Assembly: GCA_013912105.1 (NCBI GenBank)
Contig: JACERY010000001.1
Span: 1-64,000, forward strand
Origin: Acidimicrobiales bacterium
GTDB lineage: Bacteria; Actinomycetota; Acidimicrobiia; Acidimicrobiales; UBA8592
Reading direction: 5' to 3'
Length of the DNA stretch: 64,000 bases
In this document: positions 49,396 through 58,770 of the stretch, piece after piece
Layout of the letters: every line of letters begins with the position of its first letter
How positions within the stretch are numbered: the stretch's first letter is position 1
Notes under the pieces: model-generated
Database searches by the model: none
The model's input: the letters and a program-made list of their open reading frames with translations, nothing else
Told to the model about the DNA's origin: nothing
Translations under genes and position numbers: made by a program

Positions 49396-49489
49396 CTTAT
49401 TTAAGTACTTGCATCCGGTGAATCAGGCTTTAGTGCCAATAACCTAGCAAGGTTGCTTATTTAACTACCTGCGAGCCGATGCGAATAGG
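49396..49489. repeat. Imperfect direct repeat, 60-bp period
   Basis: CTTATTTAAGTACTTGCATCCGGTGAATCAGG (49396-49427) and CTTATTTAACTACCTGCGAGCCGATGCGAATAGG (49456-49489). Confidence 0.5.
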
Positions 49490-49501
49490 TTTGACCTAAA
49501 G

Positions 49502-50530
49502 ATGAACTCTGAACCGAATCCCTTAAAAGAGAGTGAGAAATCTCACTGGTGGAAGAGTAAATATGTAACCGTGACGTTACGGGTTGGCCTAAGCGTTGCT
49601 TTATTGCTGGTGGTAATCATATCTATGGATGATATTGATTGGAATGAATTACCTGATTGGAATAACCAAACTGCTTTCTGGACTATTGGCGCTTTCGTCT
49701 TTACTTTGACTGGATTTGTTCTAGGGGCTGTTCGCTGGCAAAGAGTTTTGATAGCCCTTGGGATTCACCAACCGCTTCCTAGTTTATTTAGCCACTATAT
49801 GGCTGGGCAATTCGTTTCAAATTTTCTTCCAACCACTGTTGGTGGCGATGTCGTAAGAGTTGGACGCCTAACTCGCGATATTGATGACGGTCCAATTAGT
49901 TTCACTTCTGTTGTTTTTGAACGGTTAAGCGGGTGGCTTGTACTTCCACTAATTACATTTATTGGATTCGCCATTAACCCAGGGCTGACTGGATTAGGGA
50001 ACTCTACACGAATCCCACTAGTGGTAGGATTTATTACGCTTATAGGTCTTGGTTTAGTGCTTCTTTTATTGGGTAATGACCGAATAGGAAAAGGTCTTCG
50101 CAACCGTAAAGGAGTTCTCCGGTTTGCTAACGCAATCCATCTAGGCATTGATCGGCTTCGACAAAATCCTAAAGCTGCAAGAGAAGTAATCATTTCCGCT
50201 TTCGCATATCAATTTGTTCTTCTTCTAGCAGCAGGCTGTGCTGTTGAGGCTTTAGGCATAGACCAAGTCGGATTAACAGCTTTAATGGCGTTTATCCCGG
50301 CAGTGCTAATCATTCAGGTGCTTCCATTAGGAATTGGCGGACTCGGTGTCCGAGAGGGAACTCTTGTTGTCTTCTTATCAGGGATTGATGTTCCAAGTGA
50401 ACAAGCACTTGCTTTGGGTTTAGCGATTTATGCTATGACCTTAGTTGGCAGCATGATTGGATTCCCTCTCCTTATATTCGGAGGAAGAAAAGGCTCTACT
50501 GAGGATGACTCAAACGAAACTGAGATGTAG
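49502..50530 (+). CDS. Lysylphosphatidylglycerol synthase TM region/UPF0104 flippase-like protein
   Basis: 342-aa polytopic ORF; QFVSNFLPTTVGGDVVRVGRL, LPLGIGGLGVREG motifs. Confidence 0.85.
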   Translation: MNSEPNPLKESEKSHWWKSKYVTVTLRVGLSVALLLVVIISMDDIDWNELPDWNNQTAFWTIGAFVFTLTGFVLGAVRWQRVLIALGIHQPLPSLFSHYMAGQFVSNFLPTTVGGDVVRVGRLTRDIDDGPISFTSVVFERLSGWLVLPLITFIGFAINPGLTGLGNSTRIPLVVGFITLIGLGLVLLLLGNDRIGKGLRNRKGVLRFANAIHLGIDRLRQNPKAAREVIISAFAYQFVLLLAAGCAVEALGIDQVGLTALMAFIPAVLIIQVLPLGIGGLGVREGTLVVFLSGIDVPSEQALALGLAIYAMTLVGSMIGFPLLIFGGRKGSTEDDSNETEM

Positions 50531-50543
50531 TTGAGAGGAACCG

Positions 50544-51344
50544 ATGGGGAACCAAGACCTTTCAAAAAATCACTATCCAAATAATGTATCGTGGATTCGC
50601 GAGTTGCTTCTGATAGGAATCTGTTATGCATTCTATTCTTGGGTCCGTAATCAATTTGGTTCGGCTTCAGTAACTGCACAGACGGCTTATAGGAATGCAG
50701 AATACATGATTGATCTTGAGAAATCTTTTGGTTTATATTTCGAGCCAACCCTTCAAAGTTGGTTTCTTGATTGGGAATGGTTTCTAAGGTTTTGGAACAT
50801 CTTCTATGGGACTTTTCATTTTATTGTTACGTTAGGCGTTCTGCTGTTTCTATACTTTCGCAAACCAGATGACTATCCGAAATGGAGAACAATTGGGTTG
50901 TTAGCTACAGGTTCTGCTCTGATCGGATTTGCTGCCTTTCCGCTTATGCCACCTCGACTTTTAGGAAACTGCCGTCCAGTAGGTGCATGTATAGAGAGTC
51001 CTTACCTTGACACTATGGCAGAGTACGGGGGTTTGTGGAGCTTTGATTCAGGACTTATGGAAAGTCTTTCGAACCAATATGCTGCAATGCCTAGTCTTCA
51101 TTTCGCATGGGCTCTATGGAGCTATCTAGCCGTTAGAAAGCATTTAAGGACGAGGATTGCCAGGTTCACGATAGCGACCTATCCCTTACTCACCCTTTTC
51201 GCCATCATTGTCACAGCAAATCATTATTGGATTGATGCCGCTGGAGGAGTTCTAGTTCTCTTTTTTGGTTACTTTTTTGGTATTCGCTTGCAGTCTTGGT
51301 CTAACCGCAAATCCAGTCTCTTTCAAACCTTAAAGTTGACGTGA
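50544..51344 (+). CDS. PAP2/Aur1-like membrane phosphatase or inositolphosphotransferase
   Basis: AAMPSLHFAWALW and TANHYWIDAAGGV, IFYGTFHFIVTL. Confidence 0.85.
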   Translation: MGNQDLSKNHYPNNVSWIRELLLIGICYAFYSWVRNQFGSASVTAQTAYRNAEYMIDLEKSFGLYFEPTLQSWFLDWEWFLRFWNIFYGTFHFIVTLGVLLFLYFRKPDDYPKWRTIGLLATGSALIGFAAFPLMPPRLLGNCRPVGACIESPYLDTMAEYGGLWSFDSGLMESLSNQYAAMPSLHFAWALWSYLAVRKHLRTRIARFTIATYPLLTLFAIIVTANHYWIDAAGGVLVLFFGYFFGIRLQSWSNRKSSLFQTLKLT

Positions 51345-51429
51345 TTTACTGTGGTGTCATATTTCATAGTGATCTCATTAGATTCTTCCGGTAGCCTATG
51401 CATAAGAGAGGTTCAATAGCGGAGAGCCA

Positions 51430-53277
51430 ATGCTTGAACAAATAACTTGCCCAGCAGACTTGCGAAGACTATCCCATGATGACTTGGGATTGCTCAGCCA
51501 TGAGATCAGAAATTTTATCGTTGAAACCGTGCAAGAAAATGGTGGGCATCTTGGCTCAAACTTGGGCGTGGTCGAATTAACTATCGCTCTACATCGCGTT
51601 TTTGATTCACCACGAGACATTATGCTTTGGGATACTGGGCATCAAGCCTATGTGCACAAAATGCTGACTGGAAGATTGGAAAACTTTAAATCTCTCCGAA
51701 AGGCTGGGGGGCTATCCGGGTATCCAAGCAGAGCTGAATCAGAGCATGATTGGATTGAAAACAGCCATGCATCTACAGCACTAAGTTACGCTTTCGGGAT
51801 AGCAACAGCTCAAGCTAGTGACGAAGGAGAAGGGCGGAGAGTTCTTGCGGTAATTGGCGATGGAGCCCTTACGGGAGGCATGGCATTTGAAGGACTTAAC
51901 AATCTGGGACATGCAGGAAGCAACGCAATAATTATTCTGAATGACAATGGCAGGTCCTATGCCCCCACCGTTTCACTTCTTTCGGATAGTTTAAAGAAAT
52001 TACGCAATAACCCTAAGTACCTTGAACAACAAGAGAAGCTTGAGAATAAAGTAAAAAGCTTGCTTCCATCAAAAGAAGTAATGGGATTATCTGTTGAACG
52101 GGCAATAGATGCCGCAAAGGCAGCTGTCAGAGAAATTTGGGACCCAACATCATTTTTTGAGGACCTAGGGCTCAGATATAACGGCCCCTTTGACGGCCAT
52201 AATATTGAAGCGCTAGAAAAAGCATTTCGGAATGCCGCTGGCTTTGAAGGACCAACGGTAATACACGTGCTTACTGAAAAAGGACGGGGTTATGGACCTG
52301 CTGAAAATGATCCGATAAAAAGACTTCATGACATTGGGAAACCAAAACCTGAAAGCTACACCGCCGCTTTCACTGAAATCCTGATAAAAGAAGCAGAAAA
52401 TAGGTCCGATTTAGTAGCGATCACGGCAGCTATGCCTGATAGCACTGGCCTGCTTCCATTTTCGGAGCGTTTTCCGGAACGTTTCTTTGATGTTGGGATC
52501 GCGGAGCAGCATGCCACTACTGCTGCAGCCGGAATGGCTATGGGTGGCTTAAGGCCAGTCATTGCTGTGTATGCGACGTTTCTTAATAGAGCATTTGATC
52601 AAATAAATTTTGATGTAGCTCTTCATAATCAACCGGTTATCTTTTGCATTGACCGTGCAGGAATTACAGGACCAGATGGAGCTTCTCATCATGGGCTGCT
52701 CGACATGATGCTCCTTTCAAAAGTTCCAGGTATGACAATGTTTGCTCCATCCTCTTATCAAGAACTGCAGCAAATGTTTTCAGATGCTTTAGAAATAACG
52801 GATGGCCCAATAGCTATCCGATATCCAAGGACGCCTGCTCCTTCAGTGGAGGAAGCTGAAGTTGGTAAAGGAATCCGAGCGAGACATGTTTCTGAAGGTA
52901 AGGATGTTTGTATTCTTTCCGTAGGGAAGATGCTTCCCGAAGCCAAAGAAGCAGCCGAACTGCTTTCTGCTCACGGTCTTACTTGTAGCATTTGGGATGT
53001 TCGTTGCATTACCCCACTTGATAATGAAATGATCGTTGACGCTCATGGACACAAAGTTGTTGTGACCATCGAAGATGGAGTCTCTGAAGGAGGGGTTGGT
53101 TCTGCGATTTCAGACATGTTGCAGAATCTTCCTGCAGCCACACCTCAAATTCATGTTATGGGTGTGCCCATATCGTTCATTGATCAAGGGAATCCGCAGG
53201 ATCTTTTGACCTCGCTCGGGTTAGATGCTGAAGGAATAGTTGAAAGAGTTCTTTCTAGATTCAATAAGAATCCGTAA
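51430..53277 (+). CDS. dxs: 1-deoxy-D-xylulose-5-phosphate synthase
   Basis: GGHLGSNLGVVELTIALHRVFDSPRD, VIGDGALTGGMAFEGLNN, DRAGITGPDGASHHGLLDM. Confidence 0.96.
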   Translation: MLEQITCPADLRRLSHDDLGLLSHEIRNFIVETVQENGGHLGSNLGVVELTIALHRVFDSPRDIMLWDTGHQAYVHKMLTGRLENFKSLRKAGGLSGYPSRAESEHDWIENSHASTALSYAFGIATAQASDEGEGRRVLAVIGDGALTGGMAFEGLNNLGHAGSNAIIILNDNGRSYAPTVSLLSDSLKKLRNNPKYLEQQEKLENKVKSLLPSKEVMGLSVERAIDAAKAAVREIWDPTSFFEDLGLRYNGPFDGHNIEALEKAFRNAAGFEGPTVIHVLTEKGRGYGPAENDPIKRLHDIGKPKPESYTAAFTEILIKEAENRSDLVAITAAMPDSTGLLPFSERFPERFFDVGIAEQHATTAAAGMAMGGLRPVIAVYATFLNRAFDQINFDVALHNQPVIFCIDRAGITGPDGASHHGLLDMMLLSKVPGMTMFAPSSYQELQQMFSDALEITDGPIAIRYPRTPAPSVEEAEVGKGIRARHVSEGKDVCILSVGKMLPEAKEAAELLSAHGLTCSIWDVRCITPLDNEMIVDAHGHKVVVTIEDGVSEGGVGSAISDMLQNLPAATPQIHVMGVPISFIDQGNPQDLLTSLGLDAEGIVERVLSRFNKNP

Positions 53278-53286
53278 CTAGCCTTT

Positions 53287-53925
53287 TTAAGACTCAAAAA
53301 ACGGATTTTCACCAGCTTCATGATCTGTTACATCGACAATCTCTGTTATCTCAGGAATTGCTTCAGCAATCATCACTTCTATACCTTGTCTTAGCGTTGC
53401 TGCGGACATTGCGCATCCTTGACAGCCTCCGCCCATTAGAATGTGGGCTGCTGTTCCCTGCATTTTTACTAGCTCCGCATACCCTCCATGAGCAGCGAGT
53501 GATGGGTTTATATGTTGATCGAGTAATTGTTGAAGCTTTTCGGCAGGCGAACCGGAAAGTTCAATGTCTTCGCCTTCTAACATGCTTGGCCTATTAGGGT
53601 TTCGTATAACTAAACCGCCCTGCATTGGATTACTTGGAAGGTCTAATGTTGCTCCAGTCAGGTCTTCAAGGTTCTCTTTAGGAATTATTACGGCTAGATC
53701 ATCCACGTGATAGATATGGTCATCTTCTGAAGCATCACTGATGTCCTCAAATGATAGATCATAAGAAAATTCTGGGCCGTTTGAACCAGTAATACTGACC
53801 CGTAGGCCAGTTGTTTCAGGACTGTCTTCTTCTGACCGAACTTCACGAACTTTTTCTAATGCAGCATCTGTTACTTCTAATGCTGTTACCGATGGTTCTT
53901 CTAGTTTTGTTTCGTTACCACTCAT
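53287..53925 (-). CDS. NfuA-like Fe-S cluster carrier (degenerate A-type domain plus NifU C-terminal domain)
   Basis: HINPSLAAHGGYAELVKMQGTAAHILMGGGCQGCAMSAATLRQGIEVMI. Confidence 0.9.
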   Translation of the reverse strand: MSGNETKLEEPSVTALEVTDAALEKVREVRSEEDSPETTGLRVSITGSNGPEFSYDLSFEDISDASEDDHIYHVDDLAVIIPKENLEDLTGATLDLPSNPMQGGLVIRNPNRPSMLEGEDIELSGSPAEKLQQLLDQHINPSLAAHGGYAELVKMQGTAAHILMGGGCQGCAMSAATLRQGIEVMIAEAIPEITEIVDVTDHEAGENPFFES

Positions 53926-54071
53926 ACTCAGATAATACCTGCTCGGAAGAAGTAAACAGCCATGTGTCTACAGTGTTTCACTTGGGATTCTACCTGTTAG
54001 CGCTCAGAAGCGGTCAAGAAGTAACTCTGGCAAAGTACGGTGGCAGTTGAATTGACGTTCTAGTCTTTAGC

Positions 54072-57000
54072 ATGGCCGGCATGATGAGATACTTCAGAAG
54101 ACACGAGGCGTTCTTCCGTCGTGCGGGGATTGCTGTTTTGCTTTTAATATCTTTTACGTTGCGTGTTTGGAATCTCAATTGGGACCAGGGAACACACCAG
54201 CACCCTGATGAAAGGTATTGGAGCATAGTCACTGCAGACCTTATTTGGGAAGATCCTACCGGTTACTTTGATTCACAAAATTCCACTATGAACCCTTATC
54301 AGTCCCAAGATACGTGGGTGTATGGAACGCTGCCGTTGTTCTCAGTTAAAGCAGCAGCTGAGTTTCTTGAAATGGATTGGTTTGTGTCGGCGAATATAGT
54401 CAAGTTTGCAGACGCACTAGGCATCAACCTTCTTGAGTCATCAACCGACATGGAAGGAAATACTTTTCAAGAGAAATTATTTAACAGTCGTTACGAAGTG
54501 CAACTCGTTGGCAGATTACTTTCAGCGCTTCTGGACAGCGGAACAGTTCTTCTTGTCTATTTCCTCGGCAAAGCAATCTTTAATCGGTCAGTTGGTTTTC
54601 TCAGTAGCATTTTACTGACTTTTACGCCGCTACACCTTCAGTACAGCCATTTCCATGGTTCAGAAATTTGGACAACATTTTTTGCTACGACTGTAGTTCT
54701 GTTATCCATATATCTCTTTAATCTTATTTCATCAAAATCTTCCAATGCTCCACCATTCGATGCAGGGATTTTTCTTAGGGCATCTACTATTGGCGCGTTC
54801 ATTGGCATGGCGACCGCATCTAAATTCAATGCATTTCTTATTTTCGCCGCCCCTTTAACTGTCTATGCGCTCGTGTGCTTTCGGAATACTTCAATACGCT
54901 CGAATACGAGAAGGCAAGGAACTTATCGCATAGCAGATTTTTTATCTTTACTTTCGGCGACTGGCCTTTCAGCAATCACATCTTTCCGGATTTTTCAACC
55001 ATACGCTTTTGATGGCTTCTGGAAACTCAGTAAAGATTTCATTGCTGATATAAACTATTTAGAAGCTGTGAACAGTGGGGGAAACTACCCATGGGTTGTC
55101 CAATGGGTTGGACGCAACACACTTCTTTACCCGCTTGAGTCAATCTTTTGGTCGGGCATGGGCCCAGCTATAAGTATCACGGTTTGTCTCGGCTTGGCTT
55201 TGGGCATTAGAGAAATAATTCGTAATCAAAACTTTATTTTGCTTGCACCCTTATCAGCCATTTGTGTAATGGTTTGTCTGGTAGCCCAGCAATTTAATCC
55301 TCTAATACGTTATTTATTGCCCATATATCCAACTGCAATAGTTTTCGGTGGTTATGGCATTTATAAGTTGTGGATATTTGGGAAAGTAAAAGTTGAAGAA
55401 AAGTACTCATGGTCCGTTCTTTCTAAAGCAGGAACAATCTCTGCAGCACTTTTATTATCTGTTTCTATTTTTTGGGGAGCCGCATTTATCAACGGTGTTT
55501 ACAACTCGACTCATCCCAAAATAGAAGCAAGCACTTGGATTAATAAAAACATTGATGCTGGATCAACGTTGACATCGCAACTATGGGATGATTCTCTTCC
55601 TATTCGAGATAAGAATTTCTCAGACAAGAAGTACGGACAAGTGCAGTTAGATCTTTTTCGTCCAGATAGCTGGGTAGATCCCGAAACAGGCGTTTCAAAG
55701 ACTAGCAATCTTTTAAACCAACTAGATCAAAGTGATTACATTGTTGAAGCGAGCAACAGAATCTACGATTCGGTACCGCGGATTCCAGCAAAATATCCAG
55801 CAACTTCAGCATATTTTCGTTCTTTATTTTCTGGAGAACTAGGTTTTAGACAAGTCGCTGAGTTCAAAAATACGCCTTCATTATTTGGATTGGATCTACC
55901 TTCACGCATAACTGAAGAAACTTTCTCTGTTTACGACCACCCGACAGTAACTATTTGGGAGAAAACATCTGATTGGAGTATTGAAAGAGCCGAAGCAATC
56001 TTGAATCCATTCGCCGCTGCAAGAGCTCCCAATCTAGAACCTTCTTCTGGTGCTTGGAATGCCTTGATGCTTGAACCCGAGGTTGCGAAAGAACTTGAAA
56101 GCGGTTCAACATTTAACGAAATGTTCTCTCCAAGCGGAACTTCTGGCTCTTTGAATTGGCTATGGTGGTTTCTCTGGCTTCAATTAGCAGCTTTCCTTGT
56201 TTTACCGTGGTCTTTGCCGCTATTTAGTTCACTCAAGGACAACGGCTACGGCCTGAGTAAGATTCTAGGATTTCTCACTAGTGGACTACTTACATGGATA
56301 CTTGTTTCGTGGGATTTGTTTAAGTTCAATAGCACTACATGCATATTATCTCTAATTATCATTGGAGTCTTCGGGATAGCAAATAGCTATAGGAAGCGCA
56401 AATACCTAATAGACCTAGCTAGAAGTAGCAGAAACATTTGGCTTGTTACTGAAATAGTTTTTACCCTGGCTTTCTTGTCTGTTCTGCTACTTCGCTATAT
56501 GAATCCTGACTTATGGGATTCATATCGGGGTGGGGAGAAACCAATGGAATTGGGTTACCTCACATCAATAGGAAGATCTAGTGAATTGCCTCCATATGAT
56601 CCTTGGTTTGCTGGAGGAGTTATCAATTATTATTACTTTGGTTGGTTTCTTCTAGCAGTTCCAATGCGTACTTTGGGAATACTTCCTGAAATAACTTTTC
56701 AACTTGGAATAGCTACTTTTGTATCGCTTGCTGTAATTGGAGTATGGACCTTAGCAGTGAATTTAATAAGGTCAACTGCAGATTCGAGAATTTCAAACCG
56801 AAAAAATCTCTCATCTTCGCTTATTTTCGGCACACTAGCAGTGTTATTTTTTAGCGTCTTCGGAACTTTTGACGCAATAAGAAGACACCACCAACGGTTT
56901 AGCGAAATTAGTTCCTGGAATTTTTTGTCAGACTGGCCGTTTATTGGTTCACTAGTCGAAACCTTTGGGGGACTTTGGGCATGGGTGCGAGGTACACGTG

Positions 57001-58742
57001 TAGACACTTTTGATTGGTGGGGTCCTAGCCGAGTTAACAGTGGGAATTTTGATATCACCGAATTCCCGTTCTTTACATTCTTATTTGGGGATCTCCATCC
57101 ACATTTAATGGGTATGTGCCTGTTCGCCCTCGTGCTTTGCTTATGTTTCTCGTACGCAATACATTGCCGAAATGGCGAACAGAAGTCTTCGGCTTTAATA
57201 GCAATAGCAACAGGGATAGGGCTTGCTGTTGTTCGAATGACTAACACATGGGATTTTCCAACGCTAGTTTTGATTTCAATTGCAAGTCTGCTTTACGGCA
57301 TTTCCGTTTTCAAGGTCCGCTCTCTAGAAGATAATTACCCCACCTACTTTGGTGAATCTGGATTGTGGATAGTGACTGGATTAAGTCTTTTCGTTAGTTC
57401 CCTCATTTCAGGTGGAGGATTCTTATCTTTTTTTGCACTTTTCGTTGTTTCAGTAGCATGCATAGGGACTTTAGTTAGCTCGACTAGAAGATATCGTCTT
57501 CTTATTCTGCTTCGCCATGTATCTCTGGCATTAAGCATTCACGTAATCGTGATAAACCCTTTTAGAACGCGCAATCAAACATTTGACTTAGGATTACATC
57601 GATCTGAGTGGGTTTCACCTTTCAGTGATTTTCTTTCTCATTGGGGACTATTTATAAGCATCGCAACTGTTTATTTCATAACTATCTTTCTTGAAACCAG
57701 AAAGGGGAATACCGAAAAACTTCCCAGAAAAAAAACTCAGCCGAATTTGATGATAACCAAACGTGTTATGCAACCTATTCTTCTAGCTTTGACTCTACTA
57801 CTTGGCATAACAGTTGGTTGGGCCTTTGCGATCTCAGTCCTAGGGGCAGGAATGGCCTTCCTCTTCCTTATTGAAACGACTCAAGTCAATCCTTCTAAAG
57901 TGGCGAGAATTTTTTCTCTCCTACTATTGACCCTAGGGTTCTTGCTTTTAGCAGGCCCAGAAATTTTAACAGTTAACAATGATGTGGCGAGAATGAATAC
58001 TGTATTTAAATTCTGGTTGCAGAGTTGGATAGTTTTCTCTGTGGCTTCCGCTTTCGCTATCTGGGAGATTTGGATATTTATCAGAGACCGTGACAATCGG
58101 GATCCAAGAGTATTCTCTCTTTCCCGGATTTCCGGTATAGGTTTTACATGCTTGCTTTTAGTAGGACTTACCTATCCCGCCTCATCTTTCGTCCCGAGAA
58201 TTAGCGATCGGTTCTCCACCGCCTATAAAGGGCTTAATGGGATTGCTTACCTCCAAGAGAAACCCCTAATTGTTCGTTATGACAACGGAACTGATGAGCC
58301 TCCATCACAAGTGTCAATCGGCGATGACCTCCCTATCATCCAATGGCTTAGAGAGTCAGTAAAAGGGAGCCCAACAATCGTTGAATGGACAGGTGATAGT
58401 TATGATTGGAATAGCAGAATATCAATTCATACTGGGTTACCTACGGTTCTTGGCTGGTCGTCCCACCAGCGTCAGCAACGACTTAACTACCAGAGCTTGA
58501 TTGCCCAACGAAAACAGGATGTGCAAAGGCTGTATCAAATACCCGATCAAAAATTCGCTACGCAATTTCTATTAACGTATAACGTTCGATACATAATCGT
58601 GGGGACGCAAGAGAGACGATTTGGGGATAACCAGGCTCTACTAGCATTAGATACCCATCCAGCTCTTGACATAGTTTTTGAAGACACATTAAATAAGATC
58701 TATTTCGTAGATACCGAAAAGCTTTGGGAATTGACTCAGTAA
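54072..58742 (+). CDS. Giant polytopic membrane protein: N-terminal GT39-like domain fused to DUF2298/Chlor_Arch_YYY domain
   Basis: 1556 aa; N-terminal QGTHQHPDERYWS and LVGRLLSALLDSGTVLLVYFLGKAIF; second half DPWFAGGVINYYYFGWFLL, FPFFTFLFGDLHPHLM, NTWDFPT. Confidence 0.9.
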   Translation: MAGMMRYFRRHEAFFRRAGIAVLLLISFTLRVWNLNWDQGTHQHPDERYWSIVTADLIWEDPTGYFDSQNSTMNPYQSQDTWVYGTLPLFSVKAAAEFLEMDWFVSANIVKFADALGINLLESSTDMEGNTFQEKLFNSRYEVQLVGRLLSALLDSGTVLLVYFLGKAIFNRSVGFLSSILLTFTPLHLQYSHFHGSEIWTTFFATTVVLLSIYLFNLISSKSSNAPPFDAGIFLRASTIGAFIGMATASKFNAFLIFAAPLTVYALVCFRNTSIRSNTRRQGTYRIADFLSLLSATGLSAITSFRIFQPYAFDGFWKLSKDFIADINYLEAVNSGGNYPWVVQWVGRNTLLYPLESIFWSGMGPAISITVCLGLALGIREIIRNQNFILLAPLSAICVMVCLVAQQFNPLIRYLLPIYPTAIVFGGYGIYKLWIFGKVKVEEKYSWSVLSKAGTISAALLLSVSIFWGAAFINGVYNSTHPKIEASTWINKNIDAGSTLTSQLWDDSLPIRDKNFSDKKYGQVQLDLFRPDSWVDPETGVSKTSNLLNQLDQSDYIVEASNRIYDSVPRIPAKYPATSAYFRSLFSGELGFRQVAEFKNTPSLFGLDLPSRITEETFSVYDHPTVTIWEKTSDWSIERAEAILNPFAAARAPNLEPSSGAWNALMLEPEVAKELESGSTFNEMFSPSGTSGSLNWLWWFLWLQLAAFLVLPWSLPLFSSLKDNGYGLSKILGFLTSGLLTWILVSWDLFKFNSTTCILSLIIIGVFGIANSYRKRKYLIDLARSSRNIWLVTEIVFTLAFLSVLLLRYMNPDLWDSYRGGEKPMELGYLTSIGRSSELPPYDPWFAGGVINYYYFGWFLLAVPMRTLGILPEITFQLGIATFVSLAVIGVWTLAVNLIRSTADSRISNRKNLSSSLIFGTLAVLFFSVFGTFDAIRRHHQRFSEISSWNFLSDWPFIGSLVETFGGLWAWVRGTRVDTFDWWGPSRVNSGNFDITEFPFFTFLFGDLHPHLMGMCLFALVLCLCFSYAIHCRNGEQKSSALIAIATGIGLAVVRMTNTWDFPTLVLISIASLLYGISVFKVRSLEDNYPTYFGESGLWIVTGLSLFVSSLISGGGFLSFFALFVVSVACIGTLVSSTRRYRLLILLRHVSLALSIHVIVINPFRTRNQTFDLGLHRSEWVSPFSDFLSHWGLFISIATVYFITIFLETRKGNTEKLPRKKTQPNLMITKRVMQPILLALTLLLGITVGWAFAISVLGAGMAFLFLIETTQVNPSKVARIFSLLLLTLGFLLLAGPEILTVNNDVARMNTVFKFWLQSWIVFSVASAFAIWEIWIFIRDRDNRDPRVFSLSRISGIGFTCLLLVGLTYPASSFVPRISDRFSTAYKGLNGIAYLQEKPLIVRYDNGTDEPPSQVSIGDDLPIIQWLRESVKGSPTIVEWTGDSYDWNSRISIHTGLPTVLGWSSHQRQQRLNYQSLIAQRKQDVQRLYQIPDQKFATQFLLTYNVRYIIVGTQERRFGDNQALLALDTHPALDIVFEDTLNKIYFVDTEKLWELTQ

Positions 58743-58770
58743 GGGCGTTAATCTCTGGGAATTATTCTAA

